Source: SIG710 sp045651985 (GTDB taxonomy: Bacteria; Bacillota; Clostridia; Oscillospirales; CAG-272). Taken from it: a stretch of DNA of 51,295 bases. Numbering within the stretch: position 1 is the first letter of the stretch; every line of letters begins with the position of its first letter. This document shows, in pieces, positions 1 through 8,356 of the stretch. Position numbers and translations under genes: made by a program. The stretch covers positions 1 to 51,295 of the forward strand of contig JAZRTK010000050.1 of assembly GCA_045651985.1 (NCBI GenBank), given 5' to 3'. Under the pieces are notes generated by a model. The model was not told where the DNA came from, searched no databases, and was given only the letters and a program-made list of their open reading frames with translations.

Positions 1-209
1 GTTTTTTATATGTATTTTATTTGCGACTGCGCCTTTTTTGATAATGTAAAAAACAATGATGCTGTTCATGAAGGGTATGTACATTTTTTATCTGACAAGT
101 TGGTCGGTTATTTCTCAAAAAGGAAAAAGGGACGTATAAGATAATACTTCATGATAGGGGTCAAATCTCTAACACAAAAGCGCAAAAATATCTTTTTTAT
201 AGTCGATAG

Positions 210-254
210 AAAAATAAAAGCCGATAGGACTCTGTCCTATCGGCTTTTATTTTT
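210..254. terminator. Bidirectional intrinsic terminator
   Basis: A perfect stem of about 20 bp (211-230 with 234-253, loop TCT) has a GC core, GCCGATAGGAC, flanked by A- and T-rich arms, so it can terminate in either direction. It most likely closes a plus-strand gene left of the window and insulates the wecB promoter. Confidence 0.85.
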
Positions 255-313
255 TACGCCTCACCGATTCTGAACCTCTCAACACTTCGCGTTGAACAAT
301 TGCGGGGAAATTC

Positions 314-342
314 TTGACAAAAATCCGCACAGATGTTATAAT
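314..342 (+). promoter_or_regulatory. Sigma-A promoter of wecB
   Basis: TTGACA at 314-319 and TATAAT at 337-342 are separated by exactly 17 bp, with an extended TGT before the -10. Transcription would start near 349, giving a leader of about 33 nt to the wecB ATG. A GGAGATC ribosome binding site lies 7-8 nt before the ATG. Confidence 0.85.
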
Positions 343-381
343 TTCCTTATATAATATTCCATCATCTTATCGGAGATCAAA

Positions 382-1479
382 ATGAAAACTGTAATGCTCG
401 TTTTCGGCACCCGACCGGAAGCCATAAAAATGTGTCCTCTCGTAAAGGAGCTGAAAAGCAGAAAGAACCTAAAGACCGTGGTATGCGCCACGGGTCAGCA
501 CCGCGAAATGCTCTCACAGGTGCTTGACGCCTTCGGGGTAGCCCCCGACTACGACCTTTCTGTCATGCGCACAAATCAGACCCTGTTCGACATAACGTCA
601 AATATTCTCGACCGCATAAAATGCGTCCTTGAAATAGAGCACCCCGACGTGGTTCTGGTACACGGCGACACAAGCACGACCTTTGTCACGGCTTTGGCAT
701 GCTTCTATATGCAGATACCCGTGGGACACGTAGAGGCGGGGCTGCGCACCTATGACATCTATTCCCCCTACCCCGAGGAATTCAACCGCCAGGCCGTGGG
801 GATAATCGCAAAGTACAACTTCTCGCCCACCGAAATGTCCCGCGACAATCTTTTGCGCGAGGGCAAGAGAGCAGATTCTATCTACGTCACGGGTAACACA
901 GCGATTGATGCGCTGAAGACCACGGTACGCGACGATTACACCCACCCCGAGCTTGAATGGGCGTCCGACAGCAGACTTATCATCATTACCGCACACCGTC
1001 GGGAAAATCTGGGAGAGCCTATGCATCAGATGTTCCGCGCTATTCGCAGAATTTTAGACGAGCACCCCGACACAAAGGCAATTTACCCAATCCACATGAA
1101 TCCGCTCGTACGTGAGGCGGCGGCGCAGGAGCTGGGTGACTGCGAGCGTATACACATTATCGAGCCTCTTGACGTTATAGACTTCCACAATTTTATCGCC
1201 CGCTCCTACATGATACTTACCGACAGCGGCGGAATTCAGGAGGAAGCGCCATCCCTTGGTAAGCCCGTACTTGTAATGCGGGACACCACCGAGCGACCCG
1301 AAGGTATTGCAGCGGGAACGCTCCGTTTGGTTGGCACCGACGAGGAAGTAATTTACAACTCTTTCAAAGAGTTGCTTGAAAACGCGGAAGCTTACGACAA
1401 GATGAGCCGCGCCTCAAATCCCTATGGCGACGGCATGGCTTGCCGCAAAATTGCAGACATTCTTGAAACCGATATATGA
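382..1479 (+). CDS. wecB: UDP-N-acetylglucosamine 2-epimerase (non-hydrolysing)
   Basis: This 365-aa cytoplasmic enzyme interconverts UDP-GlcNAc and UDP-ManNAc, the precursor of ManNAc-containing cell-wall polymers, teichoic acid linkage units or capsule. Length and sequence fit the WecB/MnaA family end to end: N-terminal FGTRPEAIKM, HGDTSTTF, HVEAGLRT, EEFNR, and the C-terminal nucleotide-binding block DSGGIQEEAPSLGKPVL followed by TERPEG. These are the family's UDP-binding and catalytic regions. No other polysaccharide gene is adjacent. Only 14 nt separate it from the following lipoprotein gene, so the two are probably co-transcribed, although a functional link is not evident. The start is supported by GGAGATC and the promoter upstream. 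Confidence 0.95.
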   Translation: MKTVMLVFGTRPEAIKMCPLVKELKSRKNLKTVVCATGQHREMLSQVLDAFGVAPDYDLSVMRTNQTLFDITSNILDRIKCVLEIEHPDVVLVHGDTSTTFVTALACFYMQIPVGHVEAGLRTYDIYSPYPEEFNRQAVGIIAKYNFSPTEMSRDNLLREGKRADSIYVTGNTAIDALKTTVRDDYTHPELEWASDSRLIIITAHRRENLGEPMHQMFRAIRRILDEHPDTKAIYPIHMNPLVREAAAQELGDCERIHIIEPLDVIDFHNFIARSYMILTDSGGIQEEAPSLGKPVLVMRDTTERPEGIAAGTLRLVGTDEEVIYNSFKELLENAEAYDKMSRASNPYGDGMACRKIADILETDI

Positions 1480-1493
1480 AGTAGGAGAATTTT

Positions 1494-3044
1494 ATGTCAA
1501 AAAAGATTATTGCTCTGATGCTTGCTGTTATTACTGTTTTCAGTATTGCCGCCTGCGGCCCTGCACCAAAACAAGACCAAGAACAAGACCAAGAACGAGA
1601 TCAAGAACAAAATGCAACCGACAGTATCGGAACCGAGTCCGAGACCCGTGACAAGGTGGCCGAATTTCTTGAGACCTACAACCCCGAAAACACGGCAGAG
1701 TCCTACGTCGAGGAAGTAGACAGGCTCTACGATTTCAAAGGTCACGAGTTTAAGTTCCTCAACTCCGCGCCCATATATTCCATGTACATCTATCTTGCAC
1801 CCGACGCAACGGGCGATGTGCTTGACGAGGCTTGCGTGCTTAGAAACATTATGGCGCAGGAAAAGTTCAACATCACCATAACCGAAGAAACTCAGCCCTA
1901 CGCCGAGATTGCTGCTTACGCGCAGACACTGATCCAATCGGGCGAGGACGTTTACGATGCTATGTATATCGGCTGTCAGAGTCTCGCACCTATGATCACC
2001 GAAAATCTTTTTGTTGACCTTATGGAAATGGACCAGCTGAACCTTGACAAGATCTGGTGGGACCAGCCGCTGATCACGAGAAATATTATTGGCGACCGTC
2101 TTTTCTATGCCACCTCCGATCTGCATCTCATGGCATTCGAGGGCGTTTGGGCGATCTATTTCAGCGAGGGCATGATGACCGAGCTTGGGCTTGAATTCCC
2201 CTATCAGGCAGTACAAGAGGGCAAATGGACTATCGAAATGCTTCAGCAGTACTGCAAGGAAGCAGCAAATCTTAACGGCGACCAGTCATTTAGCTACGAC
2301 TTAAACGGCTCTGCCACCTACGGTATCGCAACCGACACCGACAAGATCAGATATATGCTTTACGGAATGAACTCCGAGTACGTAGAGCGTGACGAAACGG
2401 GAAGGTATCAGTTTACCGCCGCAACAGACGATAAGTTTAAGCAATCCTGGGAGGTTCTGATAAACCTTTGGGGTCCCGATAACGGCATTGGCGTATTCGG
2501 TTCGGGCTCCGACCTTGACGATACGGGATATTTCAGCATATTCATGGACGGACGGTCAATGTTCCTTTCCGCCGAGCTCAAGGGGGCGACCATTCTCCGC
2601 GAGTGGGAGGGCACCTTTGGACTTCTGCCTCAGGCAAAGTACGACGAAAATCAGGAAAGCTACGAATCCACGGTATTTAACAACGTTCTCTCCTTCTGTG
2701 TCCCCACGACAAACACGGAGTTTGAAAGAACGGCGATCATCACCGATTACCTTACATACGAAAGTTACCGAAGCCTGCTCCCCAGATATTACGATATCCA
2801 CGTAGGCTTAAAGGCTCTGACAAGAGAGGAATCCAAGATGTCCCTCGAATATATCAGAAACTCCCGCGGTATCGAGGTGTCCATTCCCTACGAATGGACA
2901 CATGAGCTGTCCGGTGCGCTTGTTGCTCTTGCAAAGAAGAATAGCATGGAGATCGAATCAACTATCGAGACATACCGCGAGGCATGCATTACGGCAATCA
3001 ATAAAACCTACGAGCAATATCCTCTGCTTAACAGCATAAAATAA
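1494..3044 (+). CDS. Solute-binding-like lipoprotein, copy 1
   Basis: This 516-aa protein starts with a lipoprotein signal (hydrophobic segment, then SIAAC), so it should be exported and lipidated at Cys21. A low-complexity Gln/Asp/Glu linker follows (about residues 26-40). The remainder resembles family 1 (sugar-type) extracellular solute-binding proteins by size, aromatic content and domain style; this assignment is by overall character, not by a diagnostic motif. It is a close paralogue of the next gene, sharing long blocks such as the region around FKFLNS and the segment RYMLYGMN. No permease or ATPase gene lies nearby, so it may serve a distant transporter or act as a carbohydrate sensor or adhesin. 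The start has TAGGAGAA 6 nt upstream. Confidence 0.75.
   Translation: MSKKIIALMLAVITVFSIAACGPAPKQDQEQDQERDQEQNATDSIGTESETRDKVAEFLETYNPENTAESYVEEVDRLYDFKGHEFKFLNSAPIYSMYIYLAPDATGDVLDEACVLRNIMAQEKFNITITEETQPYAEIAAYAQTLIQSGEDVYDAMYIGCQSLAPMITENLFVDLMEMDQLNLDKIWWDQPLITRNIIGDRLFYATSDLHLMAFEGVWAIYFSEGMMTELGLEFPYQAVQEGKWTIEMLQQYCKEAANLNGDQSFSYDLNGSATYGIATDTDKIRYMLYGMNSEYVERDETGRYQFTAATDDKFKQSWEVLINLWGPDNGIGVFGSGSDLDDTGYFSIFMDGRSMFLSAELKGATILREWEGTFGLLPQAKYDENQESYESTVFNNVLSFCVPTTNTEFERTAIITDYLTYESYRSLLPRYYDIHVGLKALTREESKMSLEYIRNSRGIEVSIPYEWTHELSGALVALAKKNSMEIESTIETYREACITAINKTYEQYPLLNSIK
1571..1606 (+). repeat. 12-bp tandem repeat in lipoprotein linker
   Basis: Three consecutive 12-bp units are present: ACAAGACCAAGA twice exactly, then ACGAGATCAAGA with two changes. 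They encode the Gln-Asp-Gln-Glu linker after the lipidated cysteine. The unit is a multiple of three, so copy-number change would alter linker length and keep the frame. Confidence 0.8.
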
Positions 3045-3116
3045 ATCAAAAAGCTTTTTGTGTAAAAACATTTGTACCAATATGACAAAATTATCACTTT
3101 TTAAATCTAATTTTTG

Positions 3117-3125
3117 TGATATAAT
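3117..3125 (+). promoter_or_regulatory. Extended -10 promoter of second lipoprotein gene
   Basis: TGA followed directly by TATAAT (3120-3125) forms an extended -10. No good -35 stands at 17 bp. The position, 37 nt before the next ATG, suggests that copy 2 has its own promoter despite the short 117-nt gap. Confidence 0.55.
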
Positions 3126-3161
3126 GGAAGTGAGCAAAATAAACAAGACAGGAGAAAAACT

Positions 3162-4682
3162 ATGTTTAAGAGAATTCTCACCTTAATGCTTGCGGTCCTG
3201 ATGGTGCTTTCGATCGTAGCATGCGGAAAGAACGATGACCCCAATAAGGGCGGCAACGCAACAGACAATGACGAAACAACAAGAGACATAGTTGCCGACT
3301 TCCTTGAGACCTACCACCCCGGGGATACAGCGGAGACCCGCTCGGAGGACCCTGAAGCGACCTACGACTTCGGCGGTCATGAATTCAAGTTCCTCAACTC
3401 CACACCCATTTACTCAATGTATATCTACCTCGCTCCCGAGGCAACCGGCGACGTTCTTGACGAGGCCTGCGTGCTCAGAAATATCCTCGCACAAGAAAAA
3501 TTCAACATCACAATAACAGAGGAAACACAACCCTATGTCGAGATCGCAGATTACGCTCAGACTCTTATCCAGTCGGGCGAAAACGTTTACGACGCTATGT
3601 ATATCGGATGTCAGGAGCTGACACCTCTTGTAGCCGAAAACATGTTCGTAGATCTGATGGAGATTGAGGAGATCAACATCGACCGGATCTGGTGGGACCA
3701 GCCTCTTATTAAGAGAAATATTATCGAAAACCGCCTTTTCTACGCTACCTCCGACCTGCACCTTATGGCGTTTGAGGGCGTTTGGGCGCTTTATTTCAGC
3801 GAAGGCATGATGACCGAGCTTGGCCTTGAGTTCCCCTATAAGGCAGTAAAAGACGGCACATGGACCATTGAAATGCTTCAGCAGTACTGCAAGGAAGCAG
3901 CAAATCTTAACGGCGACCAGTCCTTTGTCTTCGATGTGAACGGCGCAGCTACATACGGTGTAGTTACTCAGGCAGACAAGATCCGCTATATGCTCTACGG
4001 TATGAATACCGAATATGTTGCAAGAGACGAGAACGGCAGATACCAGTTCACAGCCGCAACCGACGAGAAGTTCAAAAACTCTTGGGAGATCCTCATCAAC
4101 ATGTGGGGTCCCGATAACGGTGTCGGTCTCTTCAGCGCGGGAGACAGCGACCTTGGCGAGGGTGGATATTTCAACGTTTTCATCGAGGACCGCTCACTCT
4201 TCCTCTGTGCAGAACTTAAGGGCGCGACTATGCTCCGTGAATGGGAGGGTACATTTGGTCTTCTCCCCCAGGCCAAGTATAATGCAGACCAGCCCAGCTA
4301 CGAGTCCACGGTATTCAACAACGTTCTTTCTTTCTGTATTCCCACAACAAACACAGAGCTTTCCAGAACGGGTACCATCGTTGACTTCCTTACATACGAG
4401 TCCTACAAATCCCTCCTTCCCAGATACTACGATATCCACGTAGGTCTGAAGGCGCTCACGCAGGACGAATCCAGAGAGTCTCTGGAACTCATCCGTAACT
4501 CCCGCGGTATCGAGGTTTCTATTCCTTACTACTGGACAGACGACCTTTCAAACGCTCTTCTGAATCTTGCTAAAAAGAACAGCCTTGAGATCGAATCGAC
4601 AATTGAAACTTACAGAGAAGCCTGCATGACGGCTATCGATATGACCTACGAGGCATATCCCACACTGAACAGACAGCCTTAA
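3162..4682 (+). CDS. Solute-binding-like lipoprotein, copy 2
   Basis: This 506-aa protein is a tandem paralogue of the preceding gene. The signal peptide ends in a SIVAC lipobox, giving lipidation at Cys21. The linker differs from copy 1: it is Asn/Asp/Gly-rich and lacks the Gln-Glu repeat, whereas the mature domains align over their full length with few gaps. Divergence lies mainly in the linker and scattered surface-type positions, as expected after duplication. The ribosome binding site is ACAGGAG. The gene is followed at once by a strong terminator. Its ligand cannot be told from sequence. Family 1 solute-binding protein is the best guess. Confidence 0.75.
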   Translation: MFKRILTLMLAVLMVLSIVACGKNDDPNKGGNATDNDETTRDIVADFLETYHPGDTAETRSEDPEATYDFGGHEFKFLNSTPIYSMYIYLAPEATGDVLDEACVLRNILAQEKFNITITEETQPYVEIADYAQTLIQSGENVYDAMYIGCQELTPLVAENMFVDLMEIEEINIDRIWWDQPLIKRNIIENRLFYATSDLHLMAFEGVWALYFSEGMMTELGLEFPYKAVKDGTWTIEMLQQYCKEAANLNGDQSFVFDVNGAATYGVVTQADKIRYMLYGMNTEYVARDENGRYQFTAATDEKFKNSWEILINMWGPDNGVGLFSAGDSDLGEGGYFNVFIEDRSLFLCAELKGATMLREWEGTFGLLPQAKYNADQPSYESTVFNNVLSFCIPTTNTELSRTGTIVDFLTYESYKSLLPRYYDIHVGLKALTQDESRESLELIRNSRGIEVSIPYYWTDDLSNALLNLAKKNSLEIESTIETYREACMTAIDMTYEAYPTLNRQP

Positions 4683-4683
4683 G

Positions 4684-4724
4684 GGCATAAAAAAGCACGG
4701 CAAATAGCCGTGCTTTTTTATGCC
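4684..4724. terminator. Bidirectional terminator between convergent genes
   Basis: An 18-bp stem (4684-4701 with 4707-4724, loop AAATA) with core AGCACGGC is flanked by A6 and T6 tracts. It closes the plus-strand lipoprotein gene. Its right arm contains the minus-strand stop codon of spoIIE (4718-4720), so it serves both convergent units. Confidence 0.9.
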
Positions 4725-7102
4725 GTTTTCGAGATTTTAATTACCGCCGCGGATATGTCATCAAGAGACCCCCGCCGTCTTGCTTCGACGGTAATGGCGC
4801 GCGCCGCCTTTTCGGGATCGGCGAAAAATTCGTCGCCCGAACCGAGCATTTCCGTAAGCCACAGACAGCACTCGGGGGACGGCGACACACCGTCGCTGAC
4901 GAGTATGGCAACGTCACCGTCACAGGCCACAAATTTGGTCACTTCCCCGTCGTATCCGCGCAAAATTCCCACGGGCATAGTTTTTGCAGTCAGGCTGAAA
5001 AGCTTTTCTCCGCGGCGCACAAAGGACGACGTAGCTCCGCTTTTTAAAAAGGACAGCTCTCCCGTCACCGTGTCAAGCTCCGCAAGATCAAGCGTCGCCG
5101 AACATTCGTCACCCCTCGAGCGAAGGACGGTTCCAAGCATTCGGACTGCCGTTTCCTTGCGGTTGTTTCCTTCCAGCATTCTTTGCAGAAACTCACGGCA
5201 GATACCCGAAGCCATGGCGGCAGGCTCCCCCGAGCCCATTCCATCGCTTATGAGGGTGTAGACGTGCCTTCCGCACCGAAAGGAGTCTACCGTGTCTCCG
5301 CACACCTGCCCGTCAACGCCTTCGCTGGCAAATCCCACCTGAGCACAAAACCGCTGAGCGGCTTCAAAACTCACGGAAATGTCCGAGCCTCGAATATTGA
5401 AGATCGGCTGCGTCACGGGAAATCCGCAAGCATCGCTCAAAAGCTTTTTAAGCTCCGAGGTCTTCATTTCCTGGGCAGTTCTGCCGATCTTTCCGATGAC
5501 AATATGAGGATCTTTTTCTCCGTAGACCGCCACTCGGTCAAATCCCAAACCGTTTTTTCTTGAGAATTTTATTATCTGCGCTTCAAGCTCGGGAGCTCTC
5601 GCATTCGACTCCGCCTCGGATTGCGCCGCCTCGGAGATTATCCGCGAGACCGCCTCGTAATCAAGGGCAAAAAGCTCTATTTTGTCACGCATCACCGCCT
5701 CGCGCAAAAGTGACGCGTATGCGGCGTTTGAATTATGCAAAAGCTGCTCCCAGCGGTGACAGCCTTCGGTAAGCTGCGGAGGAATTTCTTCTTTTTCCGC
5801 CCTGCCCTTTTTCATAAGCAGAGAAAATATCGTCTCAATACGCTCAGATATGAGAGCGTATTTTTTTTCGGTGTGACACTCGCCGTCCTGTGGGCAATCT
5901 CTGCAAAGTCTGTCGGCACATTCAAGGCAAAGCCCCCGAATCTCCACGGGAGAAGGGCGTTTTTCGGCACTCGAGAGCTCGAAGAGCTTTTCGGACAAAG
6001 CCATAAAGGTGTCCGACAGCTGTTCAAGGCGTTCCTTTGCCCCCGTCTGAACACAAGGGGCTTCTGCGGCCTCTTTTTTCTCCGCCGAGACTGACAGCAG
6101 AGCGTCAAGGGCAGACTCGGCAAGAGCCGCGGTCAGGAATCCGGGCAAAAGCAGGGTCACACCGCCAACGCCTCCCGCAAAGCCGCCCCAAAGAAGTCCC
6201 GCGGAGACTGACATTAGAATATTCGACGTTTTCATTTTCTCGCCCGTCATGGTCAGCACCAAAGCTGAAAGCATAAATGCGGGGGCAAGCGCGGGCGACA
6301 CCGCCACACCTGCACAAAGGGCAAGAAGAAGTGTAAAAATAAGCTTTTTCCGTCGGCGGCAGGTATACATCACCGTAAAATACCCCGCGAACACGGGAAG
6401 CGAAATGCCCAACAGGCTTGTCCCGCGCAATGCGTACACGCAGGAGAAAAGCAGGGTTGAAGCCGAGATGCTCCGCATTATCTTAGGAAGGTTCCCCTCT
6501 CCGTCCTCCGCAAAAAATCCCGAATAGAGAAAGGCAAAGGTGGGAGACGCCAAAATCATAAACAGTGCGCCGAACAGGTCGTAATAGCGGTATTGACCCG
6601 CGCGGAGCATATATATTCCCACAGTCAACGCCGAGATCGAGGCACACGACATTCGAAGGCTTAAGCTCTCAGTGTAACGGCTTCTGAATATACGGGAAAA
6701 AGCTTCTTTTTTTCGGGGTGAAAACAGATCGCGCAGGAAAAATCCCTCGGGACGGTCGGCAAATATGAGTGCGGCAAACCGCAAAAGATAGGCAAAAATA
6801 TATGCCGATATGTACATTACGGGAGAAAATACCGTATTCTGCGCGTTCACTGTAAACGCAGAGACTGCAAGTCCCGAAAGTATCCATAAAACGTTCTTCT
6901 CCGCGGCGCACAAAAGCGCAAGCCCCATGGGAAAAGCGTCAAAAAGCAGGGGGGTCCTGCCAAGGACGAAAGCCCCCGCACAGTACAGAGCCCCCGTGGC
7001 AGTGCTTTTGGCGACCACCGCAGGCGAAACTCCGCCGAAAAGTTCTTTGACGGTAAATATTTTTTGCACAGTCCCCTCCGAAGGGATTTTTATCTTCTTC
7101 AT
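4718..7102 (-). CDS. spoIIE: Stage II sporulation protein E (SpoIIE), serine phosphatase
   Basis: This 794-aa protein matches SpoIIE in length and layout. Residues about 30-330 contain many hydrophobic segments (the polytopic membrane domain), followed by a central regulatory/FtsZ-interacting region and a PP2C-type phosphatase domain from about residue 600. Metal-binding motifs are visible: ISDGMGSG (Asp620), LVSDG (Asp737) and GSLDDIS near the end. In Bacillus, SpoIIE dephosphorylates SpoIIAA at the polar septum to activate sigma-F in the forespore. Its presence implies an endospore-forming lineage. It is divergent from a SleB-type hydrolase gene. A promoter with features of Spo0A-controlled genes lies upstream (7145-7177). 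Confidence 0.93.
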   Translation of the reverse strand: MKKIKIPSEGTVQKIFTVKELFGGVSPAVVAKSTATGALYCAGAFVLGRTPLLFDAFPMGLALLCAAEKNVLWILSGLAVSAFTVNAQNTVFSPVMYISAYIFAYLLRFAALIFADRPEGFFLRDLFSPRKKEAFSRIFRSRYTESLSLRMSCASISALTVGIYMLRAGQYRYYDLFGALFMILASPTFAFLYSGFFAEDGEGNLPKIMRSISASTLLFSCVYALRGTSLLGISLPVFAGYFTVMYTCRRRKKLIFTLLLALCAGVAVSPALAPAFMLSALVLTMTGEKMKTSNILMSVSAGLLWGGFAGGVGGVTLLLPGFLTAALAESALDALLSVSAEKKEAAEAPCVQTGAKERLEQLSDTFMALSEKLFELSSAEKRPSPVEIRGLCLECADRLCRDCPQDGECHTEKKYALISERIETIFSLLMKKGRAEKEEIPPQLTEGCHRWEQLLHNSNAAYASLLREAVMRDKIELFALDYEAVSRIISEAAQSEAESNARAPELEAQIIKFSRKNGLGFDRVAVYGEKDPHIVIGKIGRTAQEMKTSELKKLLSDACGFPVTQPIFNIRGSDISVSFEAAQRFCAQVGFASEGVDGQVCGDTVDSFRCGRHVYTLISDGMGSGEPAAMASGICREFLQRMLEGNNRKETAVRMLGTVLRSRGDECSATLDLAELDTVTGELSFLKSGATSSFVRRGEKLFSLTAKTMPVGILRGYDGEVTKFVACDGDVAILVSDGVSPSPECCLWLTEMLGSGDEFFADPEKAARAITVEARRRGSLDDISAAVIKISKTA

Positions 7103-7144
7103 TTTAAACTCCGTTCTGCCGCCGTGGCTATTTTCTTTGTCTTG

Positions 7145-7178
7145 ATTTTAGCAGAACCCGCCGATAATATATGTCGAG
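7145..7178 (-). promoter_or_regulatory. Candidate spoIIE promoter with 0A-like box
   Basis: On the minus strand TAAAAT (7145-7150), preceded by extended TGC, forms the -10. A -35-like TCGACA (7172-7177) lies 21 bp upstream and overlaps plus-strand TGTCGAG, one base from the 0A-box core TGTCGAA. A second near-match, TTTTGTCGGG, is at 7223-7232, about 88 bp upstream of the likely start. Spo0A-activated spoIIG and spoIIE promoters of B. subtilis are known for such long spacers and 0A boxes. The assignment here is inference. Confidence 0.45.
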
Positions 7179-7329
7179 GTCGGACAGAGCTTTTTTGTTT
7201 TATTGCAGAGGGAAATGACCGCTTTTGTCGGGTAAGTTACGGGGAATAAGACAGGGAAACGATATGGGGCGCACGATTTTTTCCGCCAAGGTAATTTTTT
7301 CCTGCCACGCTGAATAAGAAAAAGCCGAT

Positions 7330-7392
7330 GGGGTCAATTATGGAAATGCAGGATAAAAATCCCTTGGGAAATATTGTTCCTTGATTGACCCC
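7330..7392. repeat. 9-bp inverted repeat upstream of hydrolase gene
   Basis: GGGGTCAAT at 7330-7338 and its exact complement ATTGACCCC at 7384-7392 are separated by 45 nt. The right arm sits just before the hydrolase -10, so it could be an operator half-site pair or a stem. No regulator is identified. Confidence 0.4.
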
Positions 7393-7410
7393 TGCCCCTT
7401 ATGGTAAAAT
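7381..7410 (+). promoter_or_regulatory. Candidate promoter of SleB-type hydrolase
   Basis: TTGATT (7381-7386) and TAAAAT (7405-7410) are 18 bp apart, with TGG extending the -10. The gene may instead use a sporulation sigma factor. I could not find a convincing sigma-G or sigma-E pair. Confidence 0.45.
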
Positions 7411-7461
7411 AAAACGGTACATACAAAAGCTGTGGCATGCCACGGAGAAAGGTTTTATGAC

Positions 7462-8319
7462 ATGATAAAGAGATTTTACGTATTGATTTTGGCAGCTATA
7501 CTCGTACTCAGTGCCGCCGTCCCCGCGTGGGGAGAGAGTTACACAAAAAAGGAAAGCTACGTGCCCGTTACAGTCACGCTTGACGGCGAGATCACCGCTT
7601 GGGAAAGCGGGTCGCCCCGTCTGGTCGAGGGCATAACCTACGTTCCTTTAAGAGAATTTTGCTCTTACATGGGTGAGTTTACGATCTCCTGGTCGGAAAC
7701 CGACCGAAGTGCCCGAGTCAGGAGTACGGGACTGGAGATCACCGCACAGGAGGGGCTACCCTACATTATCGTAAACGAGAGGGTATTCTTTGGCGGCGGC
7801 AGGATATTTATTGACCGCGGCGTCCTGTACGTACCCGTCCGCACGGTGGCAAAAGCTTACGGCACGCCCGTTGCCTGGGAGGTATCGGACGGCCGCGGGC
7901 GCGTTGCTCTTACCCGCACGGGAATCCGCGCAGAATCTTCCGATTCGGTCTACGACAGCGAGGTCCTTTACTGGCTGTCGAGAATAATTTCCGCCGAGAG
8001 CCGCGGTGAAAGCCTGACAGGACAAATAGCCGTCGGAAACGTGGTTTTGAACCGCGTGAGAAACGAGCAATTTCCAAATTCCGTCTACGACGTTATTTTT
8101 GACACCCGATTCGGCGTGCAGTTCACCCCCATTTCAAACGGTACCATATACAACACCCCCTCCGAGTCCGCGGTGATAGCGGCGAAGATCTGTCTTGAGG
8201 GCTACACCCTGTCTGACAATATTTATTATTTCCTCAACAAATCAGCCGCCACAAATCTTTGGGTACACAACAACCGCCCCTACGTTATGACTATCGGCGC
8301 ACATTCCTTTTACAGTTAA
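7462..8319 (+). CDS. SleB/CwlJ-type cell-wall hydrolase with copper-amine-oxidase-like N-domain
   Basis: The start chosen is the ATG at 7462, 10 codons inside the longest frame, because GGAGAAAGG lies 9 nt upstream and the protein then begins with a clean signal peptide (about residues 1-24, ending near AWG). Residues 35-150 form a copper-amine-oxidase-N-like module, an extracellular stalk domain common in Clostridia. Residues 165-285 match Hydrolase_2 (SleB/CwlJ), including AESRGE with the putative catalytic Glu179, GNVVLNRV and the closing GAHSF. The family cleaves spore-cortex or vegetative peptidoglycan. The mature length is 285 aa. Proximity to spoIIE fits a sporulation or germination role, although vegetative autolysis is possible. 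Confidence 0.87.
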   Translation: MIKRFYVLILAAILVLSAAVPAWGESYTKKESYVPVTVTLDGEITAWESGSPRLVEGITYVPLREFCSYMGEFTISWSETDRSARVRSTGLEITAQEGLPYIIVNERVFFGGGRIFIDRGVLYVPVRTVAKAYGTPVAWEVSDGRGRVALTRTGIRAESSDSVYDSEVLYWLSRIISAESRGESLTGQIAVGNVVLNRVRNEQFPNSVYDVIFDTRFGVQFTPISNGTIYNTPSESAVIAAKICLEGYTLSDNIYYFLNKSAATNLWVHNNRPYVMTIGAHSFYS

Positions 8320-8320
8320 A

Positions 8321-8356
8321 AACAAAAGTGGCAGTCTTTCGACTGCCACTCTTTTT
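8321..8356. terminator. Bidirectional terminator
   Basis: A 10-bp stem AGTGGCAGTC (8327-8336) / GACTGCCACT (8341-8350) with loop TTTC has an A-rich left flank and a T5 right flank. It sits between the hydrolase gene and the convergent ABC exporter gene. Confidence 0.85.

Larger units (their letters stand above)
1..381. other. Intergenic region upstream of wecB
   Basis: No convincing coding sequence is visible in the first 381 bases. The region holds a strong hairpin terminator (210-254) and a consensus promoter (314-342), both listed separately. The AT-rich stretch 1-200 shows no start codon with a ribosome binding site and no RNA fold that I recognise. It is probably the downstream end of a transcription unit whose gene lies left of the window. 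Confidence 0.6.
7103..7461. other. Divergent spoIIE / hydrolase regulatory region
   Basis: This 359-bp spacer has no credible gene. It contains the spoIIE promoter candidate, a second 0A-like site, an inverted repeat GGGGTCAAT (7330-7338) / ATTGACCCC (7384-7392) and the hydrolase promoter. I see no riboswitch fold that I recognise. Confidence 0.55.

Noticed and set aside
3045..3116. AAAAAGCTTTTT as terminator between lipoprotein genes
   Set aside because: It is a short AT palindrome without a GC stem, too weak to call.
4710..7249. Several long plus-strand frames opposite spoIIE
   Set aside because: They are GC-skew shadows of a clear spoIIE gene, with no motifs and no ribosome binding sites.
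7201..7330. Possible cobalamin-type riboswitch upstream of the hydrolase
   Set aside because: Short G- and C-rich pieces recalled the B12 box, but the conserved core could not be assembled and the likely promoter is downstream of it.
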